This document shows positions 37,601 to 46,036 of a stretch of DNA of 64,000 nt, piece after piece. The number at the start of each line of letters is the position of its first letter. Within the stretch, counting starts at the first letter, position 1. The translations under genes were made by a program, and so were the position numbers. This stretch comes from Pseudomonadota bacterium (GTDB taxonomy: Bacteria > Pseudomonadota > Alphaproteobacteria > Sphingomonadales > Sphingomonadaceae), in NCBI GenBank assembly GCA_023457895.1, contig JAEXAY010000031.1, forward strand, positions 1-64,000, written 5' to 3'. The notes beneath the pieces were generated by a model. That model saw only the letters and a program-made list of their open reading frames with translations. It did not search any database and had not been told where the DNA came from.

Positions 37601-39362
37601 AGCCGGTCGCGCCGCCATCGAGCGGGGTGGCGATTTCCTCGATCACGCGGAAACCGAAATTCTCCAGGACCGGCACCACGTCCGACAGCGCCAGCGGATG
37701 ACGGATGGCATAGGCCTTGAGCCGGAGCTGCTCGCGCCGGTCGTCGGCGCGGCGGTGGAAGCGGACCTTGTGGACCGGCTTGTCACCGCTGATCTCGTTC
37801 GCAATATCGCGCAGCCGCAAGATATCCTGCGCCGCCTCGGCCGCGCCATAGGTGGTGCGGTAATGCGCCGGGAAGCTGTTGGCATATTTGATCGCAAGCG
37901 CGGCCGCCCGGCCATCGTCGCCCAGTTCCGCGAGGCGGTTTTCCACCTCCGGCACCCAGCCGCGCACCATTGCCTGCAACTGCTGGTCGAGCGAGGCGTC
38001 CGAAGGCACCTTGCCGCCGTTGCGCATGTCGAGCGCATAACGCAGCAGCGCGGGCGCGCCATCTTCGAGCGACATGGTCCAGCCGATCACATTGGCATGC
38101 GCGGCCTTTTCCACCATGTCCTCGATCGCGAGGCGGCGGCCGGTCGAGATTTCATCGCGGGGCAGCCAGACAAAGGCATAGAGGTGCCGCGCGAGCGGCC
38201 CCGTCGCGGTCAGTATCTTGGCACGCGGACGGTCCTGCAGCGACATCGCCGTCAGCGCGAGGCGTTCGAGCGTTGCCGTGTCGAAACTTGTCAGCAGATC
38301 ATGCGGCAGCGCGGTCAGTGCGTGCACCAGTGCCTTGCCCGCATGGCCCCCGGGATCGAACCCGAACTTTTCCATGAGGCCGGTCAGCTGCGCGCGCAGC
38401 ACCGGCACCTTGTCGGGCGAGGCCGACAGTGCGGCACTGGTCCAGAGTCCGGCATGAAGCGACAGCGAGCGCAGCCCCTTGTCGTCATGGAGCGGCACGA
38501 TGATGACGTCGATCAGCACCCGGCGATGCACGGTGGAGATATGGTTCGACTTGACAAGCAGCGGCGAGCGTCCGCCTTTTTCAAACCATTTGAACGCACG
38601 CTCGACGGTTTCCGGCGCAAGAAACGGCTCATCGCGCGTCGCACTGATGCCGAGCGCGTCCCGCTGCTTGTTGTCACGGTCGCGGATCTCATGGCCCAGC
38701 TGTGTCAGATTGCGATCGAGGAACCAGCGCAGCAACGCCGCGCCCTCGACATCGGCAATGCGATCGGCGTCGGCGTTGAGCGCGGCCTGCATCGCTGGCC
38801 AGTCGCGCACCGCCGCACGGACGTCGGCCAGCGTGTTGCGGATCGCCGCAACCAGTTCGCCGCGCTGCCTTGCATCGGCGCGGTCGATTTCCATGTAGAT
38901 CACGGATTCGCGTTTTTCCCCGCTCGGAGCGCCATCGAGAATATCCTTCAGCTTGCCGTCGGCATCGCGGCGGACTGCCAGCACCGGATGGAGGATGCGG
39001 TCGACGCCAAGCCCGCTCGCGGTCACCGTTGTTGCAATGGAATCGACGAGGAACGGCATGTCATCATTGACGACCGCGAGTTGCATGGTGCGGCGGCCGC
39101 TCGCCGGCGCCAGCGTTTCAAGCGCAATGGCGGGGTCTCCGGTCTTGCGTTTCATTGCCGTGGCGGCAACGAACGCCGCCGCCTCGCTGCGGAAGGAACC
39201 GTCAAACCCATGTTCCTCGCCGTGGAGCACCGCATCGTTCAGCGCCTCGCCGAGCGCATCAAGCAGCGCCGCAGGCACATTGGTTTTGCTCGCAGGAGAA
39301 GACTTGGCGGCCTTTTTGGCGGGGGTTTTCTTGGCCGCTGCGGCCGACGGCTTGCTAGGCAT
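34632..39362 (-). CDS. gdhB: NAD-specific glutamate dehydrogenase, large (180-kDa) type
   Basis: This 1576-residue protein fits the Bac_GDH (PF05088) family: a long regulatory N-terminal part with ACT-like domains, then the catalytic core with 'ARGGLRWSDRRDDFRTEVQG', 'KGGFYPKQLPSP', 'GYDHKGMGITARGGW' and 'VIGCGDMSGDVFGNGML'. It converts glutamate to 2-oxoglutarate and ammonia with NAD. Length is normal. ATG 39362 starts a Lys/Ala-rich tail 'SAAAAKKTPAKKAAKSSP' and is chosen over a longer frame. The 273 bp upstream to the PAS gene hold no gene I can see. Confidence 0.95.
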   Translation of the reverse strand: MPSKPSAAAAKKTPAKKAAKSSPASKTNVPAALLDALGEALNDAVLHGEEHGFDGSFRSEAAAFVAATAMKRKTGDPAIALETLAPASGRRTMQLAVVNDDMPFLVDSIATTVTASGLGVDRILHPVLAVRRDADGKLKDILDGAPSGEKRESVIYMEIDRADARQRGELVAAIRNTLADVRAAVRDWPAMQAALNADADRIADVEGAALLRWFLDRNLTQLGHEIRDRDNKQRDALGISATRDEPFLAPETVERAFKWFEKGGRSPLLVKSNHISTVHRRVLIDVIIVPLHDDKGLRSLSLHAGLWTSAALSASPDKVPVLRAQLTGLMEKFGFDPGGHAGKALVHALTALPHDLLTSFDTATLERLALTAMSLQDRPRAKILTATGPLARHLYAFVWLPRDEISTGRRLAIEDMVEKAAHANVIGWTMSLEDGAPALLRYALDMRNGGKVPSDASLDQQLQAMVRGWVPEVENRLAELGDDGRAAALAIKYANSFPAHYRTTYGAAEAAQDILRLRDIANEISGDKPVHKVRFHRRADDRREQLRLKAYAIRHPLALSDVVPVLENFGFRVIEEIATPLDGGATGYVHDIELERMDKGDPAEVLDRAEAIEQIIACVLMGESENDAFNQLIVSAGLEHRATVWLRAWFRYLRQAGLTYGMDTVVAAMRHAPAIADGLIGLFRALHDPAAQDDKAADKYRAAIDTGLAAVKGVDDDRILRMTRAVIEATLRTNAFTPAAAEALAFKIDSSRIPGLPHPLPWREVWVYSPRVEGVHLRAGPVARGGLRWSDRRDDFRTEVQGLMKAQRVKNAVIVPAGAKGGFYPKQLPSPALDRDAWFEEGKESYRIFIRTLLSVTDNLVKGKVVHPKDVVIRDGADPYFVVAADKGTTTFSDVANAIALERDFWLGDAFASGGSNGYDHKGMGITARGGWVSVQRHFAEMGIDVQKEPVRVIGCGDMSGDVFGNGMLLSKAIKLVAAFDHRHIFLDPDPADPAKSWTERKRLFELPRSSWDDYDRKLISKGGGVFSRAEKSIRLTPEIKALLGVTDSEMEPAALISAILKAEVDLIWFGGIGTYLKGSGQANADVGDPANDRVRVDGIDVRAKVIGEGANLGVTQAARIEYALAGGRINTDFIDNSAGVDCSDNEVNIKIALNREVIEGRLKLEARNQLLERMTGNVAELVLEDNRLQTLGLSIAERGGTDALPSYVRLIEIFEATGKLDRKVEGLASSEELLRRGQEERGLTRPELAVLLSTAKLTLQDAIEQGEMGDDPTMEGELLRAFPDEMQQKFAKAISEHRLRKEIIATKVANRMINRLGLVHPFELAEEEGASLADIAAAFVAAERLFGMDKIWAALDTAKIDEGTRLALFAQSAAALGSQMADLLRVMPGAQPGEIVARLKDGTDRIAGRVDRFLGEVGKRNAQQIAARLTEAGADPKLVEPVVRLFKTDGVAGIVDLAERLGADEEKVTQAFTELGAALGLDWAQTAAARMSPSDPWERLLVNGLARDFQHMRLDFLARGKGGDLKEHVGKWLARNAERVAQFLVLVNRARQASAPQGVMLAQIAGQARGLLARR

Positions 39363-39635
39363 GGGAAAGAGCATCCTCCAACATCTCACGCGCCCTCACC
39401 CGCTATGCGGACGGCGCTGTCATCTGTTCGCAGCCGCGTCTGGAAGAACAAGTGCCCCGGTGCCGCTGCGCCGCTCCCGTATGCGCCTCCCGGACAACAG
39501 TCTCAAGCCCCCGCACGAAAATAATTGTGCGTGCTGGAGTAATATTATGTCTCGAAGGTTGCGGCAGCAACAAAATGTCCGCAACGGCGCATGGCCGTTC
39601 AGCGGGTGGCACCCGTCGGTTATGAGAACGGGGAA

Positions 39636-41147
39636 TCAGCCCGCGAGCTTGCGCAAGACCTTGTCCAGCAGGGTGGGGTCATTAAGCGCCGCGACCACGC
39701 CGACCTGCGCGTTGCTGACCTTCCGGCCGACCAGAAGGACAAATTCGTTGTCACCGGCGTTGAGTTCGGCAAAGCCCAGCGCCGGGGCCAGCCGCAACGC
39801 GTCGATCAAGCGCGGCATATCGGCAGCGTTGCTATCCTTTGCCGCCTCGCCCCGCTTCGCTGCACGCTCGGCCTTGACCAGCGCCTTGAGCCCGCCCTCA
39901 TAACGGTCGAGATAAGCGGCCAGCGTACCGCGCCCCAGCCCCTGGCTGCGCGCATGGCCTACCACGGTCGCATATTCGGTGATCCGGGTCTTGTCATAAT
40001 TGCTGCCGAAGATGAGCTTGATGACCGGCGTCATCGGCGCGCGCTCCTGCGGCTTCAATCCCGCCTCGGCGAGCAGTGCGGCGTAATCCTGCGGGTGCGC
40101 GTCGGCGATCAGCGAAAAATCATAGGCGCGGCCGATGGCCCGATAGAGCGCCCCGCGCCCGCGCACATCGGCGTCGTGCGCCGCCGCAGCTGAACGCCGC
40201 GCCGCAGCCAGCCACTCGGCGAGCGCCGCATCATCGCCCGGCTCAGCCGATATGGCGGCATCCGGTTCATCGCTTTCATCAACAGAAAGGTCGAGCGCAT
40301 CGGCCGTGTCGCTGACATGCGCCATATCCTGGCTGTCCGGGCCATCCGCCCACGCCGGAACCGGCACGACAGCCATGGGCGCAGCCGGCACCGCTAGCAC
40401 CGCTGCGGTCACTTCCTGCTCCAGCGCCGCCGCCATTTCGGCACCAGCGGCTTCCTTCCAGTTGATGACCCCGAGGATGAAATCGATCATGTCGCCATCA
40501 GATGAAAAGGGCAGCAGGATGCCGCGATACATCACATTCGCCCCGCGCTCATTCTGGAACTCGGCCTCGAAACCGATCGGCGCCTGGTTGGCGATGATCT
40601 GGAGATAATGGTCGGTCAGCCGCGACAGCAGCGAGCGGCCCGGCACGTCCGAAAGACGCGTAATTGGTTCGGAAAGGCCGCACGCTTCCTGGATGTCCTT
40701 GCCGAGATAGGAAACACCCGGATTTTCGAGCCCTGCGGTAAAATCAAGCAGCACCGCATGATCGCCGAAATCGCCCAGGTTGGCGAGATCAAGATCTTCG
40801 ATCGCGGGGAGCGAACCATCCTTGAGGAGTTGCGCCCAGAAATTATAGGCGCGCACATGCATGCGCCGTTCATCCGAACCGATAGCGGGCGGCGGCTCGA
40901 TTGCGGCATCGTCGCGCAGTTCGAGAATCCCTGCTTCCGCATCGTCTCCCGCATCATCAGCCAGATCGAGGATATCCTCGTCGGCGTCAGCATCATTCTC
41001 CCGCACTGGATTCTCCCGCACTGGCACGATCGCCAGTCCCGGCCGGATAACGGCAGCCCCGGTCGCTGTTTCACGCGCCATCGGCGTCAGACCGATGCCC
41101 GGCGCCCGCCCCTCGCGCTCTTCGTGAAATCCCCGTAAACTGTCCAT
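39636..41147 (-). CDS. PAS-domain protein, function unknown
   Basis: This 503-residue protein has an acidic disordered stretch (about 48-80), a PAS-like sensor region ('RMHVRAYNFWAQLLKDGSLP', 'LDFTAGLENPGVSYLGKDIQ', 'YRGILLPFSSDGDMIDFILG', about 90-235), an Ala/Asp-rich linker, and a C-terminal helical domain (about 330-503) with no catalytic motif I recognise. It has no kinase, GGDEF or DNA-binding signature. A perfect CtrA-type box at 41199-41213 suggests cell-cycle or motility-linked control. ATG 41081 (codon 23) is an alternative start. It is the last core gene before tRNA-Thr. Confidence 0.75.
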   Translation of the reverse strand: MDSLRGFHEEREGRAPGIGLTPMARETATGAAVIRPGLAIVPVRENPVRENDADADEDILDLADDAGDDAEAGILELRDDAAIEPPPAIGSDERRMHVRAYNFWAQLLKDGSLPAIEDLDLANLGDFGDHAVLLDFTAGLENPGVSYLGKDIQEACGLSEPITRLSDVPGRSLLSRLTDHYLQIIANQAPIGFEAEFQNERGANVMYRGILLPFSSDGDMIDFILGVINWKEAAGAEMAAALEQEVTAAVLAVPAAPMAVVPVPAWADGPDSQDMAHVSDTADALDLSVDESDEPDAAISAEPGDDAALAEWLAAARRSAAAAHDADVRGRGALYRAIGRAYDFSLIADAHPQDYAALLAEAGLKPQERAPMTPVIKLIFGSNYDKTRITEYATVVGHARSQGLGRGTLAAYLDRYEGGLKALVKAERAAKRGEAAKDSNAADMPRLIDALRLAPALGFAELNAGDNEFVLLVGRKVSNAQVGVVAALNDPTLLDKVLRKLAG

Positions 41148-41198
41148 CAGCCAACCCTTGGTCCTGTGCCCTGACGGCAGGCTATGCGGCCGGAATGG

Positions 41199-41213
41199 TT
41201 AAATCGAAGTTAA
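41199..41213. promoter_or_regulatory. Full CtrA-binding site TTAA-N7-TTAA
   Basis: TTAA (41199-41202), seven bases, TTAA (41210-41213) matches the complete CtrA consensus. It lies 52 bp ahead of the PAS gene's start, in the promoter region of a minus-strand gene, in otherwise GC-rich DNA where TTAA is scarce. Confidence 0.6.
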
Positions 41214-41377
41214 GTGACCCGGCCGGCTTTCCGGGGGCGATCAGGGGCTGGCGCGATTTTCCCCGTAAACGGGAAGCAGCGGGGCCGTATCGGCGCTCGA
41301 TTCTTGCGGCTTGCCAAGCCGGAGAGAGGTTGCTAACGGCCCACTTTCCAAAACCGGCGCCACACCGCCGCCCATGG

Positions 41378-41453
41378 GCCGCTTTAGCTCAGTTGGTAGA
41401 GCACATCATTCGTAATGATGGGGTCACGTGTTCGAGTCACGTAAGCGGCACCA
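41378..41453 (+). tRNA. tRNA-Thr (anticodon CGT)
   Basis: The 76-base cloverleaf has acceptor GCCGCTT/AAGCGGC, D-stem GCTC/GAGC, anticodon stem CATCA/TGATG with loop TTCGTAA (anticodon CGT, reading ACG), T-stem ACGTG/CACGT around TTCGAGT, and an encoded CCA. Its 3' half is the integration site of the accessory region that follows: bases 41409-41456 are repeated exactly at 52226-52273. Confidence 0.97.
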
Positions 41454-41456
41454 CCC
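41409..41456 (+). repeat. attL-like 48-bp direct repeat in the 3' half of tRNA-Thr
   Basis: From the anticodon loop to three bases past the CCA, this stretch is identical to 52226-52273. A 3'-tRNA identity block of this length is the classic mark of tyrosine-integrase insertion. Everything between the two copies is therefore acquired DNA of about 10.8 kb. The 41457-41723 gap beyond it holds no gene I recognise. Confidence 0.93.
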
Positions 41457-41723
41457 TTTCAGCTTGGAACAACAAGGTTTTCCTAGGGAAAGCGCGTAAG
41501 GCTTGATGGCGCTGGGCTGTCCGGCTGGACGTGCTTTCGGCTGGAAAACCACGGTGACCTACTGGGGCTACGTGGGTCGTGCGTGGGTCATCCGTAGAAT
41601 CTTATATCCCATCCGCCACTTAACAGGACCAGTTTGGTGATCAATCACCAGGCGTAGGTAAGGCAATCATGGGTTTTTATCTGACGTAGCGGCGGAATAT
41701 GGCAAAACACGCAAGATGAACGC

Positions 41724-42455
41724 CTACCACGGTACCTCAGCGCCCGTGTAGCGCATAAACTTTCCGGACGTGTCCAGCGTGTAACCATCAATAACCGGGA
41801 TGAGCGCCCCGGCACTCTGGCTGGGGGTGATGATCAGATCGCGCGGAATGCCGACATGACCGCCGCCCAGTTCGGTATCGACCAAACCGGGTGACAACAT
41901 GCCTACGATGATACCGCGCGGCTTGAGATCGCGCGCAACCAGCGACATTGTCATATTCAGGGCCGTCTTTGAAATGCGATATATATAGTCACCCCACGGA
42001 GATGGTTCAGTACCGGCTATCGAAGAAATGCTTCCTGCAAAACTCGAGACCACCATGACTTTTCGCAATTTTCCGAGTTGGACATTGGGCAGGAGTGCTT
42101 CGGTCGCAGCAAGAACACCCCAGACATTTGTTGCGATAGCCAAATCGCCAACGGAGAAATCGAGCGTCCCGAAGGTCGATTGATCAGACGATCCCGGAGC
42201 CACTCCCGCATTATGCAACAGAATGTCGATCGGTTCATTATCCAGTCGTTGCGCCAATGAGCGAACGCTTTCGCCATCCGTCACATCGAGTTGCTCCATG
42301 CGGATATTAGGATAGGTCGCAGCGAGCCCGGAAAGCTCGGCAGACGTAGCAAGGTTGCGTGCTGTCGCAATCACATTCCAGCCTCGTCCGGCATATTGCC
42401 GGGTCAGTTCCAAGCCAATCCCCCGGCTGGTTCCTGTAATAAGTACAGTCGGCAT
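41724..42455 (-). CDS. Short-chain dehydrogenase/reductase
   Basis: This 243-residue SDR has 'VLITGTSRGIGLELTRQYAG', 'LLHNAGVAPGSSD', catalytic Ser in 'MVVSSFAGSISSI' and Tyr-Lys in 'YIYRISKTALNM', plus 'GMLSPGLVDTEL'. It oxidises or reduces an unknown alcohol/ketone with NAD(P). It is visibly less GC-rich than the core genes. It is the only gene between tRNA-Thr and the degenerate attachment site at 42614, so it may have arrived separately from the cluster behind it. Confidence 0.88.
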   Translation of the reverse strand: MPTVLITGTSRGIGLELTRQYAGRGWNVIATARNLATSAELSGLAATYPNIRMEQLDVTDGESVRSLAQRLDNEPIDILLHNAGVAPGSSDQSTFGTLDFSVGDLAIATNVWGVLAATEALLPNVQLGKLRKVMVVSSFAGSISSIAGTEPSPWGDYIYRISKTALNMTMSLVARDLKPRGIIVGMLSPGLVDTELGGGHVGIPRDLIITPSQSAGALIPVIDGYTLDTSGKFMRYTGAEVPW

Positions 42456-42613
42456 GATAATCTCCGCGGCAACTCAGTTAATATCACCGTGAGGCCAATC
42501 AATTGGGTCAACAGCTCGATATCGCGGTAACCGCCATGATCGAACGGTAATAACCGCCCGTATAGGTCCGCAGCCTTAGAGACGTTGGGCAAGAACCTCC
42601 AGCACGCCCTAAG

Positions 42614-42680
42614 GGGGGTACGTGTTCGAGACACCTAAGCACCATTTTTTCATTCGCAAGCATCCACGAAATCTTGAAAG
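42614..42680 (+). other. Degenerate tRNA-Thr-like attachment site with integrase-side flank
   Basis: Bases 42614-42644 resemble the tRNA-Thr 3' end with losses (GTACGTGTTCGAGACACC then TAAGCACCA). The following 40 bases (42641-42680) match the flank of the integrase at 17.8 kb read on the minus strand (ACCATTTTTTCATTCGCAA...) at 36 of 40 positions. An element with the same left end once sat here, but no integrase follows, so it was deleted. The rest of the 42456-42775 gap shows no gene. Confidence 0.7.
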
Positions 42681-42775
42681 CGCAACAGCCCGTGACAAGG
42701 TGATTGGTCCATTTCAGATCCTTGGTGCCGTGCGCCATCATGAAGCCGCCCATTTGTGGGCCCAACGCGTCGTCC

Positions 42776-44704
42776 TCACCGGCGAAGCGCGTAGCTCCCC
42801 TCTTCCGGCGCTCTAGTTTCGTTGAAATAATCGACGAGACGCCACGGCCAGGAGAGGAAGATGCGCCGCTTGCTGTTCATATAATAGCTGCCGGCGCGCG
42901 GGTGAGACCAGATCATCTGCGGCATACGCTCCTCGACCTTGCGGTTCCAGGCGTCATAGGCGTCCTGCGTAACCTCGAAGGCGCGCGCGCCATTGGCGAC
43001 GACGCGATCAAGCGCTTCGATGATGTAGTTGACCTGGCATTCGGACACGAGATTCTGGCCCGCCGCATGGTTGGGCGCGCTGTTGGGGCCGACGGTGTGG
43101 AAATAATTGGGATAGCCCGGGATGCACATGCCGAGATAGGAGCGTGGGTCGTCCTCACCCCACTCCTCGCCGAGATCGCGCCCGCCCGTGCCCCTGATGA
43201 CGAGATCGCCCGTCATCTTCGCCACGTTGAAGCCGGTCGCGCAGATGATGACATCGCATGCGAACAGTTCGCCGTCTTCATTCTCGATGCCCTCCGGGCC
43301 GATGCGCCGGATGCCGCGATCCTCGAGCGTCACATTGTCGCGCAGCAGCGCGTCAAGCCAGCCATTGTCGAGCACGATCCGTTTCGAAAAAACCGGAAAA
43401 TCGGGGGTCAGCTTGTCGAGCAGGTCGGGCCGGTCTTTGAACTTGGCGGCGAGGTGGGACAGCACATATTGCCTGATCCCCTCATTATGCGCTGACACCG
43501 CGATATCATTGCCCGTCCATTGGGGATCGATCAGCACATTGGGAAACAGCCCATCGGCTGCGCCCCAATAGACCCGGAAACGGAAAAACTCCTTGAAATA
43601 GGAAATATGGGCCAGCGCCCATTTCATCCCGTCCGAAACCTCGTTCGCGATTTCGGGATTGTAGAGCACCCAATGTTTGGTCCGTTGATAGACGGTCAGG
43701 CTGGCGACATCGGGAGCGATCGCGGCGACGAGCTGGGCCGCGCTTGCCGCAGTGCCGATCACCGCGACGCGCTTGCCTTTCAGATCGAGGTCATCGGGCC
43801 AGGCGGCGGTGTGAACCACCGGTCCTGCGAAATCCTTGAGGCCGGGGATATCGGGCCATTTATACCGATTGACCGGGCCGTGGCCGTTGATGATCGCATT
43901 GACGACGAGGTCTTCCAAAGTCCCGCCGGATGTCCGCACCGTCACCGTCCACAGCGCGGTCTTTTCATCATAAACGAGCTTTTCCACCCTGGTGTTGAAA
44001 CGCACCTTGTCGCGGATGCGGTATTTGTCGGCGACTGACAGCATATAATTCTGCATGTCGCGCCCTTGCGGGTGATAATGTTGCCAGTCGGGCCAGATTT
44101 CCCAGCTGAAGCTGTAGAAATGGCTTGGCGTATCGACCCCGACCCCCGGGTAGCGATTTTCATACCAGGTTCCCCCCACATCGGGGTTCTTTTCGATCAC
44201 GACATAATCATAGCCGGCTTCGTCGAGCTTGATCGCTGCGGCCATGCCGGTCATGCCCGCGCCGATGACGAGAATCTTGAAGTCCTTTGGCGGCGCGACG
44301 CGTTGCGGCAGCTGCGAGCGGTCAATCCACGGCTTGAAGCCGCATTGATCGAGCACGAGGTCGAGAAATTCCGGCGACACGTCTTCGCCCACCGATACCG
44401 AGAGGATGCGCAGCATCAGGTCATCCGATGGCTCCGACGGGTGGAGCCCCTCCCCGGTGGTGAGCAGGTGGTGCATCGCGGTTCGCAGCCGCCCGGCGTC
44501 GGCTTCGCGGATGGCGGTGGGCTCGACGCTGAATGCAGGCCGGATATACGGCCCAAACTGCGCCAACATCGCCTCGTCATGGGTGAGATAGACGTAGGTG
44601 GCGAGCAGGGTCGGCAGATTGGCCTCGGCCAGCGCGGCTTGCAGGTCGGGCGAATCCGCGATGGGCAATTGCGCCCGCATTTCATTGACCTGCCGCTGTG
44701 CCAT
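42776..44704 (-). CDS. Baeyer-Villiger-type flavin monooxygenase
   Basis: This 642-residue class-B flavoprotein has an FAD-binding 'ILVIGAGMTGMAAAIKLDEA' (about residue 148), 'WYENRYPGVGVDTPSHFYSF', the Baeyer-Villiger fingerprint FxGxxxHxxxW as 'FAGPVVHTAAWP', and an NADPH-binding 'KRVAVIGTAASAAQLVAAIA' after it. It carries ~130 extra N-terminal residues, as in 4-hydroxyacetophenone monooxygenase-like enzymes. It would insert oxygen next to a ketone to give an ester or lactone. ATG 44704 follows GGAG by six bases; ATG 44716 is an alternative. It is transcribed away from a divergent region containing a palindromic operator. Confidence 0.9.
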   Translation of the reverse strand: MAQRQVNEMRAQLPIADSPDLQAALAEANLPTLLATYVYLTHDEAMLAQFGPYIRPAFSVEPTAIREADAGRLRTAMHHLLTTGEGLHPSEPSDDLMLRILSVSVGEDVSPEFLDLVLDQCGFKPWIDRSQLPQRVAPPKDFKILVIGAGMTGMAAAIKLDEAGYDYVVIEKNPDVGGTWYENRYPGVGVDTPSHFYSFSWEIWPDWQHYHPQGRDMQNYMLSVADKYRIRDKVRFNTRVEKLVYDEKTALWTVTVRTSGGTLEDLVVNAIINGHGPVNRYKWPDIPGLKDFAGPVVHTAAWPDDLDLKGKRVAVIGTAASAAQLVAAIAPDVASLTVYQRTKHWVLYNPEIANEVSDGMKWALAHISYFKEFFRFRVYWGAADGLFPNVLIDPQWTGNDIAVSAHNEGIRQYVLSHLAAKFKDRPDLLDKLTPDFPVFSKRIVLDNGWLDALLRDNVTLEDRGIRRIGPEGIENEDGELFACDVIICATGFNVAKMTGDLVIRGTGGRDLGEEWGEDDPRSYLGMCIPGYPNYFHTVGPNSAPNHAAGQNLVSECQVNYIIEALDRVVANGARAFEVTQDAYDAWNRKVEERMPQMIWSHPRAGSYYMNSKRRIFLSWPWRLVDYFNETRAPEEGSYALRR

Positions 44705-44727
44705 CATAGTCTCCATTTGCTATATAG

Positions 44728-44741
44728 TAAGTGTTTGCTTA
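44728..44741. promoter_or_regulatory. Palindromic operator, copy 1 (TAAGTGTTTGCTTA)
   Basis: The palindrome lies inside a longer symmetric stretch (ATATAGTAAG...CTTACATAT) 24 bp from the monooxygenase start. The same motif with two changes (TAAGTATTTACTTA) is found at 51492-51505 ahead of the esterase operon. Spacing and symmetry suit a TetR-type dimer. No regulator gene lies within the island. Confidence 0.65.
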
Positions 44742-44849
44742 CATATCAGGCAGCAGACTTCAAGCAGATTCTGCAGCGAGGCGCTGGGTCGGCGCAATGC
44801 CGTTGAAAACCGGACTTCTACGGCTGTTGACGACCGTCACGGCCAATGG

Positions 44850-44867
44850 TAAGTGGCAACACACTTA
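44850..44867. promoter_or_regulatory. Second palindrome in the same divergent region
   Basis: TAAGTG (44850-44855), six bases, CACTTA (44862-44867) is a perfect inverted repeat whose arms share TAAGTG with operator copy 1 but with different spacing. It lies 46 bp before the start of the gene at 44913, so it could control the plus-strand unit. Confidence 0.45.
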
Positions 44868-44912
44868 TAAAAATCGCCCACGAGGCGCGAGTCTTTTTTC
44901 AGGAGAGTGAGC

Positions 44913-45995
44913 ATGCAGTCGAATTTTGGGAATCCCGCGCTATCCGATATTCTCCGCCCCGCCTCGCCGCCGCGGGAACTGACCGGTATCTATACTGAGG
45001 ACCAGCGCGCCCGGCTGCTTGACGTTGTTCGCCAGCATGGCCCCTGGAAACTCATCATCGCGCAGCATTTCGCGTCGGTCGAGGAATTGATCGCCACCAT
45101 GTCGGGCGCGATGCCCGAAGGCGTCGAGCCATCGCTCGACATGTTCCTGACACCGACCTTCCGCGGTTTTTACGCCAATTATTCCGCCGCGCTCTATCCC
45201 GAAATCCACGACTGCTTCTATCATGCCGGTTTCCTCGAACATGCGAAGGCCTATTGGGGGGCGCAATATGCCAAGCCCCAGATGATGCTGTTCAACATCA
45301 ACGGGCCGTGCGGCAACACCGACCCGGGGCATCTCGATTCTCCGAGCTTTCGCGGCATCCGGTACGAAAATTCGCCGACCTGGCTGTGCGCGGTGATGGG
45401 AAAGTCGGGCCTGTTCCGCGATTATCTCATCAAGATGACGCAGGTGATCACCTGGTTTTCGCACGATGAAAACAGCGGCTTTACCTACTGGCCCGATGGT
45501 CCGGCAAAACCGCCGCAGCGGCTGATGCCGCCGATCTATAATCGCGGCGTGGTCGTCCAGAACGAGATGATGATGCATCGCGGCGAAGCCAATGGGCCGC
45601 TCGACCAGCAGCGGCCGCAAGGCCTGTCGTTCGACACGGTCTTTACCGGCGATCCGTCCGACAAGGATAATTGGCGGCTGATGAACGGCGATACCGTCAT
45701 CGCCCAGCACCGCACCGACGAATTGCGCTTCCTCGTCCATTGGTCGGCGGAGGTGTTCGAGGATTATGCCGAGCTCAAACGCAATATGGACCGAACCGAC
45801 GATCTCAGTTTCGATCAGGTGTTCGACACGTTCCTCAAGGATCTGCGCGCCCGGGGCATAGAAGTCGAAACTCCGACCGACCCGATGCGCGACCCCGCCT
45901 TCATCCGCACGCTGATGGCGGCCTATGATTTCGGTCCGCCGTTCGCCTACCCGTCCGGCGCCGAGCCGACACCGATCTACATGACGGCGGCGTGA
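44913..45995 (+). CDS. Unassigned protein with HxD...H metal-site pattern, possible non-heme iron oxygenase
   Basis: This 360-residue soluble protein has 'TDPGHLDSPSFRG' (HxD, about residue 145) and, about 90 residues later, 'NEMMMHRGEANGP' (His). That order matches Fe(II)/2-oxoglutarate dioxygenases of the double-stranded beta-helix type. I see no clear match to a named subfamily, so the oxygenase call is inference. ATG 44913 follows AGGAGAG with a six-base spacer; a GTG at 44907 is too close. It opens a plus-strand unit with the TonB receptor 41 bp downstream, opposite the Baeyer-Villiger enzyme, so it probably acts on the same imported compound. Confidence 0.6.
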   Translation: MQSNFGNPALSDILRPASPPRELTGIYTEDQRARLLDVVRQHGPWKLIIAQHFASVEELIATMSGAMPEGVEPSLDMFLTPTFRGFYANYSAALYPEIHDCFYHAGFLEHAKAYWGAQYAKPQMMLFNINGPCGNTDPGHLDSPSFRGIRYENSPTWLCAVMGKSGLFRDYLIKMTQVITWFSHDENSGFTYWPDGPAKPPQRLMPPIYNRGVVVQNEMMMHRGEANGPLDQQRPQGLSFDTVFTGDPSDKDNWRLMNGDTVIAQHRTDELRFLVHWSAEVFEDYAELKRNMDRTDDLSFDQVFDTFLKDLRARGIEVETPTDPMRDPAFIRTLMAAYDFGPPFAYPSGAEPTPIYMTAA

Positions 45996-46036
45996 ACTTC
46001 ATAACGACAATAACGACAAGTGGGGAGTGATACCGA

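Noticed and set aside
34950..39524. Very long open frame on the plus strand opposite the glutamate dehydrogenase gene
   Set aside because: It is the antisense shadow of a GC-rich, strongly biased coding sequence; its translation is Arg/His/Asp-rich and has no domain.
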